Made by a program: the position numbers and the translations under genes. A DNA stretch of 64,000 nt from Chrysoperla carnea (Eukaryota > Arthropoda > Insecta > Neuroptera > Chrysopidae): contig NC_058337.1 in NCBI RefSeq assembly GCF_905475395.1, positions 85,926,368-85,990,367 on the forward strand, given 5' to 3'. Below the pieces are notes generated by a model, which did no database searches, was not told the DNA's origin, and saw only the letters and a program-made list of their open reading frames with translations. Numbering within the stretch: the first letter of the stretch is position 1; each line of letters begins with the position of its first letter. Of the stretch, positions 11,880 through 22,950 are shown piece after piece.

Positions 11880-12539
11880 TTTTTGTTAAAAATGATTTCC
11901 TCTTTATTGCTATCCAAAGCTTTTTTCTTTGAAGATGTTTTTAAGTCAATAAGGTAATGTATTTTTTACAAGCTAATCAGTGTTTTCAATTTCAAGTTGT
12001 GGTCTTGAAATTTTTATGGTATTTATGATTCCATGGAAAAAAAACAAACATCACTATTCCTCACTCTTATAAAAAACATTATTTTTTTTTTTAAAACAAA
12101 CGAAAGATCAAGCACTCATTCACTGGCATTCGTCTTGAAGCTCACAAAGTAAGAATAGAAGTTCTAATGCCTTTTTATTTTAAAGAGCAAATAATTTCAA
12201 AAAGAATGCTTTACAAACCAAAAATTTAATTCTTATAACAGAGCGACTCGAAAAAGTTAAGTAATTTTGTGTTTAATCATGATTTTTTTAATTAAAATAC
12301 CTAAACTTAAAACAAACCTTGCACTTACCTTACAAAATGTATGTTCAAATTCAATACGTAAAAACGCTCCCTACGCAGATGCGCAGATTAATTCTCTTGA
12401 TTCCCAATGATCCTCCTTGAGGAATTTGACCTGACTTATGCCTTCGGCTTCAAAACTTGCATAAGATTGTTTTTCGTTAAGATACAAAACAGGCATATAG
12501 GTGTAGGTAATTGAATTGCCGAAATCGATTGTATATTCT
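11880..12539. other. AT-rich intergenic DNA
   Basis: No gene is supported. The 68-codon minus frame at 12371-12577 overlaps the start of a MITE and lacks recognisable features. Confidence 0.45.
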
Positions 12540-13125
12540 GAAAATTTTAAAGCGGGGAGGGAGGGGGGTTTGACCAATTAGTTAAATAAATAAATGACTT
12601 CAAAAGTTGCTTGGTATTATGGGAACTATCGTTTTCCCATAATACAATGGATGATATGTTTTATAAATTTCTCCAAAACAAGACGGTGGCAATTAAAAAA
12701 ATTATTTCAATTAAAGTTAAAACCTTAATAAATTAGTGAAAACAAAGAAAACCCGTCGTGCCCGACTAATTAAAGATGTATGAGTACGGTATTGGGGACG
12801 GGAATTAATAAAAATAATTTTTTTCAATTTTGATGGTGAATTATGTTATAACTTGCCAATATAGGACGAAAAGTACGAATACAAATTTTTGATATCTAGA
12901 ATACATAATTTTCAAAATATCGAAAATTGAAAATTTTGTTTAATTATATTTAGCTTTCGATATTTCGAAAACCACGCCAGATATGGAAAAATTTTATTCT
13001 TATTTTTCCATCTTATTCATGAAGTTATAACAAAATTCATTATCAAAGTTGAAAATAAGGTACAAATAATTTGAACCAGAAGTCTAAACTTGCTTTAGCG
13101 CTCATACTACCTCAAATACTTTTAA
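12540..13125 (+). mobile_element. Foldback MITE (family H), copy 2, uninterrupted
   Basis: The left arm (about 12828-12945) and right arm (about 12955-13050) are imperfect inverted complements. Shared blocks are GTTATAACTT against AAGTTATAAC, and CAAAATATCGAAAATTG against TTTCGATATTTCGAAAAC. A G-rich tract (12551-12568) sits near the left end. The terminus TTGCTTTAGCGCTCATACTACC matches the right end of copy 1. It carries no transposase. Confidence 0.65.
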
Positions 13126-13411
13126 AGAAAATAGTTTCAATTTTTCTGGGTCTCTTATTTGAAACACCCCAATACCTATGTATCTCAATTTCATATTTCA
13201 AACAAGTATTTTTAAATTCTAGAGAGTCTATCTCCAACAAACTTTCATTGATATAACTTTAGCTTCTTTTCGCATCCCATACCTTCCGACTTTACATAAG
13301 TTTTTATAACATTGTGTAAATAAAATAATCATGGTACTATACGTAAAATTAAAAATAATTAAAATAATAATTGTACAATAATAGTAAAATAAAAAAAATT
13401 TTTGAATTCTC

Positions 13412-13419
13412 TATAAATA
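13412..13419 (+). promoter_or_regulatory. TATA box of gene 2
   Basis: TATAAATATCGA starts here. An initiator-like TCATAT lies about 31-33 bp downstream (13444), giving a 5' UTR of about 30 nt before the ATG at 13475. The same 12-mer occurs upstream of gene 6 at 40189. Confidence 0.6.
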
Positions 13420-13474
13420 TCGAGAGGTAAATTTTTTTATTTTCATATTGCATTTGGTAAATAATAAAAACAAA

Positions 13475-15536
13475 ATGAATTCCAAAAATAATATATTTGT
13501 TGCGTTATTAATTGTTTTATTTTCAATAATTGTAGCTAACTGTCAACAACAAGTAAGTAAATCAATTAATTTTTATAAAATAATCGAAAATATTATTTGA
13601 AATATTATTGCATGACATAACGTAGGCCGGGTAGATTTTATGACTCATGTTTCCCAATAAATTCGCGTGCATTGACACTTGAAATATAATATTGAATAAA
13701 AATGTTTCGATCGAATTTTTGAAAAGTTTGTCAGGCAATATCAAACTTTTCGGTGATATGCGGTTTAACTATAAAACACAGCCTGTGCTGAACTATCTGG
13801 ACGGCATTGCGGTACCTGCTTGAATTGCTCATTGTTCGCCTAGGTTAATTATAATGAGCATATCTCCAAAGAGATTCTAGTATATTTGGAAGTGCACATT
13901 AATTTTTGGGTATAGGTAAAAGTTTTAAGAAAACTTCTTATAAGTTGGCATGGTAAAAATTGATTTTAACTAAATTTTATCAATGCTGTTTTGACTTTTG
14001 GGTCATCTTGTATTTATAAAATTAATAGGTGTTTTTTTGAACCATGAATGCAACTCTCGAGAACTTCGAACACTTCTGAAATATGAAAAGTCGAATTATT
14101 ACCACGGTTTAATTAATTTTTTGATGTTTCTCATCAAAGGTTGATAGGAGCACATCGGTATAATTTTTTCGTATTGTAAAAAACATTTATATCCTGTACT
14201 TCATTTTTCGAAAAGTTTAAAGTTTCAAGAATCCTTACATTCTTCTACACAACAAAGACTAGCTTCACAACCGATATACACTCATCTGGAGCTTTAAATG
14301 CCGTTATAGCTTGAGTCTTAATGAAGAAGATGAAAGAAAAGAGAAAAATGAGTCGAGATTCATGAGCTCAGATCCTTGTGGAACCTACATGAATTGTTTA
14401 CAAATAATCATTACTAGACTACTTCGATGCTTTTCATTAACGTTTACTTCGAAATATAACTATTTAAATTTTTACCCTGAAATTTGATAGGAAACTAGTT
14501 AATGAATATGGGACAGAATTTAAAAAAGAGACTTTTATTTAATACTAACTTTTAATTCTATAGTTTGTAAAAGGTTGGTCTGTTATTTTGGGACATTCTG
14601 TTTTGCCACTTGGCTGAATAAAATCATTTAGTTTCATTCTTTAAATATTAAAAAAATTAATAGATAATTTTACTTTATATAATGTGTCTGATTTTTTTTG
14701 AACCCTAGCCCAACCCATTTAATCAAGGATTTCAAAATGCGCAGCGAGTCATTCAGCAAGGTGTAGCAAGAGGAATAGAACCGTTGAACGTGGTGTTTAT
14801 GAATCCAATAAATTCACAATATAATCGAAATAATAATCGACTCGCCGGGTTTTTCAATTCATTATGAGTAGGAGCTATACCTAATCAAAATTTTGTGAAC
14901 GGACTAATGTTTTTGAAATACATTTTTCTCGTAATTTTACTAAAGGATTTCTGACAAACATTCGGGTCGTACTGGTCTATAGGCAATGGTATCCATATAG
15001 CTTTGTAGATTTTCTTAACCTTTTGTTTATTATTATTACCTACATTTTTCGGAAGTAAAGTTTAACTGCATAAATAATGTGTCTAATTTTTTCAACTATA
15101 GCCTAATCCAAATAATCAAGGATATCAAATATTAGAACGAGTCATCGAGCAGGCTGTAGCAAATGGTGTATATGATGCATTAAGCCCACAAAACAATCGT
15201 AATAATGATCAATACAGAAACAATGATCAATACAGAAACAATGATCAATACAGAAATAATGATCAGTATAGAAATAATGACCAATACAGAAATAATGATC
15301 AGTATAGAAATAATGGTCAATACAGAAATAATGACCAAAATAGAAATGTCGAGGATAGACCAGATTACTTTGTGAATGATCAACGACAAAGAGGAAATTA
15401 TGGTCGAGGAGAAGTACAACCAATTAATTCAGAACCATTACCTATACAATCAACATATCCATACGTACTCAACGTTGAACCCGTACCAAATGGAAATTAT
15501 CAAACTCGAGGGCCAATAATTCTTCGTGCCAACTAA
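13475..15536 (+). CDS. Secreted Asn/Gln/Arg-rich hexapeptide-repeat protein (two exons)
   Basis: Exon 1 is 13475-13552 and the main terminal exon is 15102-15536, joined in phase 0 (CAA|GTAAGT ... ACTATAG|CCT), giving 170 residues. Exon 1 is nearly all signal peptide (MNSKNNIFVALLIVLFSIIV, then ANC and QQQ). The terminal exon starts PNPNNQGYQ, continues with a short likely helical stretch (ERVIEQAVANGV), then eight NNDQYR-type hexapeptides (15201-15344), a charged linker and a Pro-rich end with an NYGRGE patch. A second, shorter candidate terminal exon lies at 14709-14867. AATAAA occurs at 15557. The protein is polar, repetitive and secreted, so an extracellular matrix, cuticle or glue role is possible. 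No named family is recognised. Confidence 0.82.
14709..14867 (+). CDS. Alternative or vestigial terminal exon 2a of gene 2
   Basis: This is an open 53-codon exon (stop TGA at 14865) preceded by a 3' splice site (CCCTAG|CCC) in the same phase as the main terminal exon. Its first 22 or so residues match those of exon 2b (PNPxNQGxQ, RVIxQxVAxG), and the final preserved part (YNRNNNR) aligns to the start of the hexapeptide array, which is missing here. The intron ends before both exons also match (ATAATGTGTCTGATTTT against ATAATGTGTCTAATTTT), showing a tandem duplication of intron end plus exon. Splicing to it would give a 78-residue secreted protein. I see no AATAAA between this exon and exon 2b. 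Confidence 0.65.
   Translation, partial: PNPFNQGFQNAQRVIQQGVARGIEPLNVVFMNPINSQYNRNNNRLAGFFNSL
15201..15344 (+). repeat. 18-bp coding tandem repeat (NNDQYR x 8)
   Basis: Eight 18-bp units: six encode NNDQYR exactly, one NNGQYR and one NNDQNR. Third positions vary (AAC/AAT, CAA/CAG, TAC/TAT). Confidence 0.9.
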
Positions 15537-15556
15537 AGATTTTAAAATTTAATCCC

Positions 15557-15562
15557 AATAAA
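15557..15562 (+). terminator. Poly(A) signal of gene 2
   Basis: AATAAA lies 20 nt after the stop codon. A further AATAAA occurs in 15640-15650. Confidence 0.5.
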
Positions 15563-15838
15563 ATATTTAAAACGTCGACAAATTTTTGTAAACTGTATGT
15601 AACTTTTTATTCGAAGCTTTTGTGTAAGTTAACTTTTACTAATAAATATATGAAGTAAAACTGTAAAATATATCTGTGATTTCTTAATAAATATTTTTAA
15701 AATTATAATGTCATTTTCATGAACAGAAATATATATACTGTCTAACACAGAGCTATGGTTTTCACCCAGACAAATAAAACCAAAATTGGTTTCATACCTT
15801 TACGCTTAGAGTTGCTCAACATGCGAACATAGCTTTTT

Positions 15839-15923
15839 AACATGTGAAAACAAACAATTGACTGAGTTAATTGTTGAAATACCATTTTGTTTTTCAGTCA
15901 ATTGTTTGTTTTTCCTTGTTATT
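15839..15923. repeat. Inverted pair of family B termini
   Basis: The terminal block of family B (AACAAACAATTGACTGAG) appears here as its complement and again about 40 bp later in forward form (CAGTCAATTGTTTGTTTTT). Together they make a hairpin. Confidence 0.55.
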
Positions 15924-16074
15924 TTCAACTTGGATTTCAATCAAAACTTCGGATTATGTTAAGTCTTGCTTGATGAATAAATAAAATTCTCTACAAAGTC
16001 TCAAATAAACATTTTCTAAAATTTTCTTTTTTAATTTTCAAATAAAATTTTTATACCATGTATATATGTAATAT

Positions 16075-16602
16075 GCAAGGTATACTAAGTTTATTCCCAA
16101 GTTTTTAACGCTTAAAAATATTTCTGCTAAGCAAAAAATTTAGATATAGGTGTTCATAAAATCACCTAATTAGTCCATTTCCGGTTGTCTGTCTGTCTAT
16201 CGCCTGTCTGTCCGTTACCACGATTACTCAAAAACGAAAAGAGATATCAAGCTGAAATTATAGCGTACTGAAGACATAAAAAGTGACGTCAAGTTCGTAA
16301 ATGAGCAATATAGCTCAATTGGTAGGTCAATCTTGTAAACCGTTAGAGATAGAACAAAAGTGTAGAAAATATTTCTTATAAAAAAATAACCAACTTTTGT
16401 TTGAAACATTTTTTCGTAAATATCACTGTTTACCCGTGAGAGCACAAATTAGGCGTAAATTGTATAGAATGTAATTATGGGAATATCAGTTATGTATGCG
16501 TGCCATGTATGTATGTGTAATGTGATAAAGTCATCAACACTGCCTATGCATGGTATTTCAACAATTAACTCAGTCAATTGTTTGTTTTCACTTGTTTACT
16601 CA
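16075..16602 (+). repeat. Dispersed repeat family B, near full-length copy
   Basis: It starts near GGTATACTAAGTTTATTCCC, contains a GTCTGTCTGTCT microsatellite followed by AACGAAAAGAGATATCAAGC and GTAAACCGTTAGAGATAGAA, and ends TCAATTGTTTGTTTTCACTT. Related copies lie at about 21690, 25835, 27640, 32280, 45580 and 54317. Its short frames (16224-16445, 16477-16734) are not conserved as genes. Confidence 0.8.
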
Positions 16603-17734
16603 TGCTCTTTTTACTGTTATGCCCATAGACAACTAAAAATTGATACTGATTTAAACTGCAATACAATAAATTTGACCACATATACGAAAACTATAATTTG
16701 TTATGTTTTTTTTCCTTCCATGATACTTGGATAATTCCACTGCAAGTTTTAAAATTTACGAAATATTTTATTTTTTTTTTTTTTTTTAAGAAATTACATA
16801 TTATAAATTTTAATTTGGGTCTTCTTTAATTGTTTCCTTTGACGATTAATAATAAATTACTCTACGGCAATAGATGTTCTTTCAAGATTGTCCGATTAAT
16901 TATTCGTCTGTCTGAATGTTTTCCTGTTTCATAGACTCACTAATTATCAATAGGTAGGTATATTCATCAACTGGAAACTTATGCGTGAAATTACAGAAGG
17001 CAAGGAGATCGACAACTTTTATTTTGTTCTTCTGATGTACAACTACCCATTTAGAGCCGATATATAACTGACCTCTTATAATTTTAACTTAACAATTGAA
17101 GCATCAAAATAGCGTTAACAACAAAAACGTTGAAGTGTTTTTGAAACCTGCCCGCAAAGTTTTTTTTTAGATTACCAATATAGTAAGAACTGAATGTTTT
17201 ATGTATAAAAATGTGGCTTAAAAATTACACAATAAGATACTGTTCTCTGTTTCGCGTTGTCTCGTATCTTTAGAAATACAATTCGCTAAGAAACCAATGA
17301 ATATTGTTTTGCCTTGCGTATAATACTTGCTCGTCTATTAACGAAGACGAAGAGCTATAACAAATCAGCGAGATGTAAATTTATTTTGTTACTAAATGTT
17401 TACAGAGCAATTACAATGGTAATGACCGTTGAAATAGTGCCTTCTATTCTTCTGAGAATTATTATGTCAAGAGAGTAGAAGTACCATTATGCATTGTTAA
17501 TATTACAAAAAAATTTAAGACGAGATTATTTTCATAGAAATAAAAAAAAGGTGATACAACTGAAAAGCGATACAAAACTTTTCTGATCCATTTTTGGCGC
17601 TATGGGGGACTTTTAGTATGTTCGTTTAACATATTAACACATGGCATTATTCCAAAACTTTCTTACAAAAAGATCATTTTCTTTTGCAATGAATGGCACA
17701 ATTCTCTTTTGAAATTTTTTTCTTTGAATGACTA
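16603..17734. other. AT-rich intergenic DNA
   Basis: No gene is visible. A long T run lies at 16774-16790. Confidence 0.45.
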
Positions 17735-17746
17735 TTGACTTTTTAT

Positions 17747-17901
17747 AATAATAATAATAATAATAATAAGAGCCAATCATCCCAAAGGTTAGGCAAAGGC
17801 CTCCGCCAGAATACACCACTCTTTTCTATTGAGAGACTTTCTTGACCAATAATTTCCTGCAAACGATACCAACTCGTCCCGCCATCGTTTGATGGGACGG
17901 C
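17747..17901 (-). mobile_element. 5'-truncated LINE tail with target-site duplication
   Basis: The minus strand encodes the last 37 or so residues of a LINE reverse-transcriptase ORF (17899 to stop at 17789). The pattern is RWRDEL....G..W......R..W..L.EAF, typical of RTE-like LINE C-termini. After the stop comes a short UTR ending in a TTA microsatellite (plus-strand TAA repeats, 17747-17769), which is the usual RTE-like tail. The insertion is flanked by the 12-bp direct repeat TTGACTTTTTAT (17735-17746 and 17902-17913). It is a dead, very short insertion. Confidence 0.75.
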
Positions 17902-18094
17902 TTGACTTTTTATTAACTATTTTTAATTTTCGAATTTTCGAGCCCTTCAGAAATCATTTTATTCGACGATCAACAAATAAAGAAAATTGTTAATTTAAGT
18001 AAATTCACAAAAATTTAGTTTTATCATTTTTTAAAGGTATATCATTTTTTAAAGGTTAATCATCCATCTACCGTTTTTCCATAAGACCAATATT

Positions 18095-18275
18095 AAATAT
18101 GCCTGCTTTTGAAGTCATTTATTTATCTAAATAATCGGGCAACCCCCCCCCCCCCCCCCCCCCGGGTGCCTAAATTTCAGAATTGATTTAGACTTCTTAG
18201 TTCAATTTTATATTAAAAAAATTAAATTTTTTATCCAAACTTGCCCTGGCGCTGGTACATCCTTAATTACAAAAA
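18095..18275 (-). repeat. Family H MITE end fragment with 21-C run
   Basis: Read on the minus strand it matches the left end of the element at 360-535 (terminus GGATGTACCAGCGCCAGGGC). An uninterrupted run of 21 C lies at 18143-18163, where the other copies have shorter G tracts on the element strand. Confidence 0.6.
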
Positions 18276-19016
18276 CTAAAAAGAGGAATTACAGAAAAAA
18301 CATAAATGTGTATAAATAAACCGATTAAAATCAATTATTGTTTACAATCACATTTCAATTATTATTATTATTATTATTTTGAATATTTAATGATAGGTGT
18401 GTGCAACTTAAACTATTATTATCTTGCTTTGTTTTGGTTTGCAGACGTGTGTATAAAAAACATGGATATAAGTTTATAATATTATATAATAACGACCATA
18501 GATGGACTAGATTAAACATAGAGAGTTCTAATTATTATACCCTGTTTATACGTTTAATTCACACTTTCGCATAGTGTATCCCACGAGTGTGAGAGAGTAC
18601 ATACATACGTAAACGTTAAGTAATGTGTTTAAGAAAGAGATACTATTATAGATATGTTTTCTTGTATATGTTTCAGCTTCGGTAGTAGACAGACAGCATA
18701 GTAGTGAGCCGAAATATAACTCAGCCATAGTTTTTTATTTAAATAATCTTTAAAAGATACATAGATAAAATTTGAACAATAAACAGGAAATAATCGAACA
18801 AGTGTAGTACAAATTTAAAAACATTTAAAATAAAATTAATAAAAGTAACTAATATAAAATAAATAAGTAGGACTACACATTTAAAATAAACACTTTAAAA
18901 TAAAATATTAAAACAGTAGTTTAAAAAGCAAAAAAAGAACATAGTAAGTGTCATAAATCACAGTTTTTATAATCACAATAAATTCACAATCACAAAACTT
19001 CACACTGATGTATGGT

Positions 19017-19029
19017 GGGGGGGGGGGGG
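19017..19029 (+). repeat. 13-G homopolymer
   Basis: A run of 13 G downstream of the LINE fragment (minus-strand C run in its 3' UTR). Confidence 0.8.
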
Positions 19030-19071
19030 AATGGCTCAGGTGTTCGGGCCATCCAATACCTTTGTGCTTGG

Positions 19072-19314
19072 TCACTGGGGCTGATCATGGTACTGCCTCT
19101 GTCTAGTTAGGTGTTCGATGTAGATGTTGCGCGACCAGCGGATCGTGTCCGACACCATCAACCGAGCCATGGTCTGCGTATATTTGGGTGCTATTCCCAA
19201 AGACTTCGCAATCCTATAGTTGTTAGCTAGCCAGGCCCCGAGCGAACCAACGACAAATGCATCCAATGAGCCTCTGTAGCCTTTCGTGGTTAACTCAGCA
19301 GCAAGTTCAATTGT
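19072..19314 (-). pseudogene. Non-LTR retrotransposon pol C-terminal fragment
   Basis: The minus-strand frame is open for about 80 codons from an upstream stop to a TGA at 19072-19074. The pattern AFVVGSLGAW, then N-rich residues, then LMVSDTIRWSRNIYIEHLT is characteristic, as I recall it, of the conserved end of certain insect non-LTR reverse-transcriptase ORFs (R1/R2-like or relatives). Upstream domains (endonuclease, RT palm) are absent, so it is a 5'-truncated remnant followed by an AT-rich 3' UTR toward 18740. The assignment to a particular clade is uncertain. Confidence 0.6.
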
Positions 19315-19405
19315 TCAACAGTTCACTACTATGGTGTCTGTCTACTATCGAAGCTGAAACATATGCATTAATGTATACATATGGCCACTCTCACACTCGT
19401 GAAAT

Positions 19406-19515
19406 GCACTGATTTTGAGTGCGTAAATGAGCAATATAGGGCAATTGGATCATGAGTCCGTAGGAATCATCTTTAACCGTAAAAGATGGAACCAAAGTAG
19501 TAAAAGTTAAACCAA
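19406..19515 (+). repeat. Family B, diverged internal fragment
   Basis: It contains AGTGCGTAAATGAGCAATAT and a degraded version of the following GGTC..GGACCCATC block. Confidence 0.5.
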
Positions 19516-21679
19516 TTTGTGACAAAATTTAGGTTATATTTTCTTTATAACGATAAAAAATAGAATGTTAAAAATTTACTGGTGGCTTCAAATGTAGCAT
19601 GTATTCATTTAAGTTTCATACTTAACCTCCTACCAATATTATTAAAGTAGGTTCTAGTGGTCAATATTCGGGGAAATTTTTTATGGTCAACATGCTTTAA
19701 TTACTACAAAAATTCTTTTTCTAATTTTTTGTTAACTGGAGAATAGTTTTTCGTCAACGTAAGAGTAAGACTTTGATATAGCACCATCATGAGTTGTGAA
19801 ACAGTATTTTTCCACAAACCTAGTGAAAATTAGTTGTCTGGATAATTGTCATGTTTCCTCTAGCTTTGTAGCATCGAATAAATTGAAATGATTTGAATAT
19901 TACATCTTCTATCAGTCTGCTATGAATGTTTATGAAGGTCTTTTTTAATCACAAATCGTAGTTAAGATAAGTAAAGAATGGTCGATATGATTTAAATAAA
20001 TAAATTTTCGACAAATTGTCTATACAAAAGGCAAAACTTTAATGTAGGTAAATCAACATTGTGTTAGCTGCCTAGATTTAGAATGAAAATCAATGATAAT
20101 AATAATAAACAATCAACTTGTTTTAATAAATAATTATTTCTACATAAATAATTATTTACTAAAAATTTATTGAATATTGTAAAATTAAGAACAAATCAAA
20201 ATTTTTCCATTTTATATCAACAATATTTTGAGTGCAATATACAGACATCGTAAACGCTTTGACACTGGTATGATAGTCACTTATACGTTCGAACTTCAAA
20301 AAAGAAAAGAAGTTATACTTGAAATATCATTAATTTTTTTCTTTTAATTTTCAAGAGAATTTTATAGGACTACGCTTGTAACATTCTATCTGTTGAACTG
20401 CCATCGTAGTTTTACTAAGTGGCAGGTAACTATCAATTTTTTTGGCTAGTTGCCTCGTACCGTAACACCAAAAATACTTTTTTTTTTCAAATTCATTTTG
20501 TGAGATTTAGGTTGAGTTTTGAAACTGTTCCGTTTTATGAATTTTTTATTTCCGTTTTACGAATGTATGTATGTCTCGTTTTATGAATTTAGCACACTGC
20601 AACCTGGTTGACTCGGAAACTTTAAACTTTTGAAACTGTTCCGTTTTACTAATTCTATTTGTCCGAACATACAGTGCGAAATAGGTGCAATGTATAACAT
20701 AATAATAACAAGAACTTTCGAAGAGTAGAAAAATTAGCTTAGTCATTAACTTTGAAACAAATTCAACTGATTACTTTTTAGACCATTTATGGGTATTTTA
20801 AAATAAGGCAATAAATTTGTAAAATAACTCACTCAAAAAGTTGAATGACTGAAAAATTATAGCCCATTTAAGAAATGGTTTATATTTTCAAAAAAAATTA
20901 TCAAATAATTTGAAAACAATTTTGTATATTTTATTGAAAGAATGTCGAAGGGTACGATTAAATCAAATGCTTAACATTTGATTATTTATTTTAAAAAATA
21001 GCTTAACATTTGAGTTCTGACTGAAGTCTTCATTGAATCAATCAATCAGGTAAAGTGTACGTTATAATACCGTTAGACAAAGTATAATGTGTCATGGAAA
21101 ATCATTTATAACGTGGGTTTTTACAAACCATGAGAGCATCAGGAAATGAAAATTGTCAAAATCTTTGTAATTGCCTTTATGAAAATTGAAAAGAGTAATT
21201 TATTTTATTCACAAAGTTGAAATTTTTGTTTTGCGTTAATAGGAATCGGGTAGTTTTTTTGTGTTTTATAACTGAAAATAAAAACAATTTTTTGTTAATT
21301 GAACAAATATGCATTTACCGACAATAATGAAACGTGTCATGTATGTGATACCTATACTCCAAACTATATTGAAATATATTCAAGAAAATAGTAGGAACCA
21401 TAATTGGATGACGTTTGGAGTACGTAACTTTTTCATTTTAAGAATAATTCCAGCCCATCCATACCAATTATCTTAACTACCCAACAAACGCACTTTTTTC
21501 TAACTACATAATAAAGTCTTCAGTAGGTTGTCTTAAGTACCTTATTTTTAAGAAGTCGTAATTAAGAGCTCGTTAAGAATCTTTGAATATAAGAAATGCA
21601 ATCACTTCCAGTATATTTTTTCAGATTTCATATACAAGTAATAAGAAGTTTCGGAAATGACTATACCACTTTTATACCC
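19516..21679. other. AT-rich intergenic DNA
   Basis: No gene is visible. A short repeated phrase, GAAACTGTTCCGTTTTA, occurs at about 20519 and 20633. Confidence 0.45.
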
Positions 21680-22055
21680 GATATAAGATATATATCAGAG
21701 TATATTAAAACAAGCCCAAAGTTTGTAACGTTTAGAAATATTAATGTTAAAAACAAAATTTTACATCATATAAAATCACCTTATTAGTCCATTTTCGTAT
21801 GTTTGTCTGTCCGTCTGCCCGCCTATCCGTCCTTCATCACAATAATTAAAAAACGAATAGAGTTATCATGCTGAAAGTTTTATAGCGTACTCAGGACTTA
21901 AACAGTGATTTTGAATTAGCACCCTAGATCAACTGGGTCTTCTGGTTCGTAGAATCCATCTTGTAAACCGTAGTAGACAGAACGAAAGTTTAAATATAAC
22001 AAATGTTCCTTATTTAAAAATTAAAAACTTTTTTTTGAAACATTTTTTCTGTTGG
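21680..22055 (+). repeat. Dispersed repeat family B, 3'-truncated copy
   Basis: It matches from TTTGTAACG through the GTCTGTCCGTCTG microsatellite to GAAACATTTTTTCTG, then stops. The standard terminal block is missing. Confidence 0.65.
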
Positions 22056-22077
22056 GCAAAATATATGTATCGTCTTT

Positions 22078-22125
22078 CTCAAAAAAAAAAAAAAAAACAA
22101 AAAAAAAACAAAAAAAAACAAAAAT
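22078..22125. repeat. A-rich low-complexity tract
   Basis: A runs interrupted by single C residues. Confidence 0.7.
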
Positions 22126-22864
22126 AGCTAAATTCCGAAATACAAAACAAAATTTAGCAAAATTGATATTCAATACTGTCTATATAGAGTATTTCGACAA
22201 ATGACTAAGTCAATTGTTTAATTTTTTGTAGAAATATCAACTGCATCTAAATATGCAAATATACACCAAAATAGAACTACCATAAAAACTGTTAAATTTA
22301 ATAGCCCTAATAAAATGAAATATAATATTCGATATTTTTTCAATATACTTCCGTAGCCAAATACGTCATAACCACAAAATTTTATGAAACCATTGATGAT
22401 GTCTGAAACAGGCCTTGAGGCATAAGAAATCCACAAAACGTCAACAACGCGGATTCATTTTTGAAAAAATAAAGGCAAATCTTGAATATGATGACTTAAT
22501 GAGATCATAAGGACATAATATTGTTTGCCGGATAATACTGGGCTTAGTCTTCATTTTACAATCTTACACTTTTAAGATCAAGACTACGGCATTTCCACTT
22601 TTTCAACGAATAAAATATCTCGTACGTTAAGTATTTTGCAATTTTTCCGAAGTTTGAATTATAAGAAGTCTGAATTTTATATTTACTAAGCTACTTCTGA
22701 AAATATTCCAGTAGAAAAAAATAGCTTTGAAAAAAACCAGTATTCATCATGCATCATGTTCCATCCAGATTTAGTTAATAAACCTAATTATGAAAAAAAA
22801 AAACTATTAAAAAAAAATCTCTTTAAATAAATGAATATTTATACAATTTGTTTATACATTTTTG
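22126..22864. other. AT-rich intergenic DNA
   Basis: No gene or repeat is recognised upstream of the gene 3 promoter. Confidence 0.45.
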
Positions 22865-22872
22865 TATATAAA
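22865..22872 (+). promoter_or_regulatory. Putative TATA box of gene 3
   Basis: TATATAAA lies 86 bp upstream of the ATG at 22951. The expected start is near 22896. Confidence 0.45.
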
Positions 22873-22950
22873 CAACGAAAATTATTTTATGGTTTATAGT
22901 TTGAGAAAAAAAGTTTTATCCAAACCAAACAATCAAAAACAAAAACTACA

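Larger units (their letters stand above)
18580..19405. mobile_element. Inverted-repeat element enclosing a LINE fragment
   Basis: The left part (18580-18706) and the complement of 19318-19405 share CACGAGTGTGAGAG, TATGTTTCAGCTTCG and TAGTAGACAGACA. Between them lie AT-rich DNA and the reverse-transcriptase fragment at 19072-19314. Confidence 0.55.

Noticed and set aside
12371-12577. 68-codon minus-strand frame
   Set aside because: It overlaps the start of a family H MITE, has no recognised pattern, and the possible donor upstream (GTAAGG/GTAAGTG at about 12320) does not join it to a second exon.
15180-15419. CRISPR-like regular repeats
   Set aside because: The 18-bp repeats are contiguous, without spacers, and keep an open reading frame; the host is a eukaryote.
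15142-15423. Two overlapping minus-strand frames of 79-93 codons with HYFCIDHYFYTD or ISVLIIVS repeats
   Set aside because: They are antisense shadows of the NNDQYR tandem repeat of gene 2.
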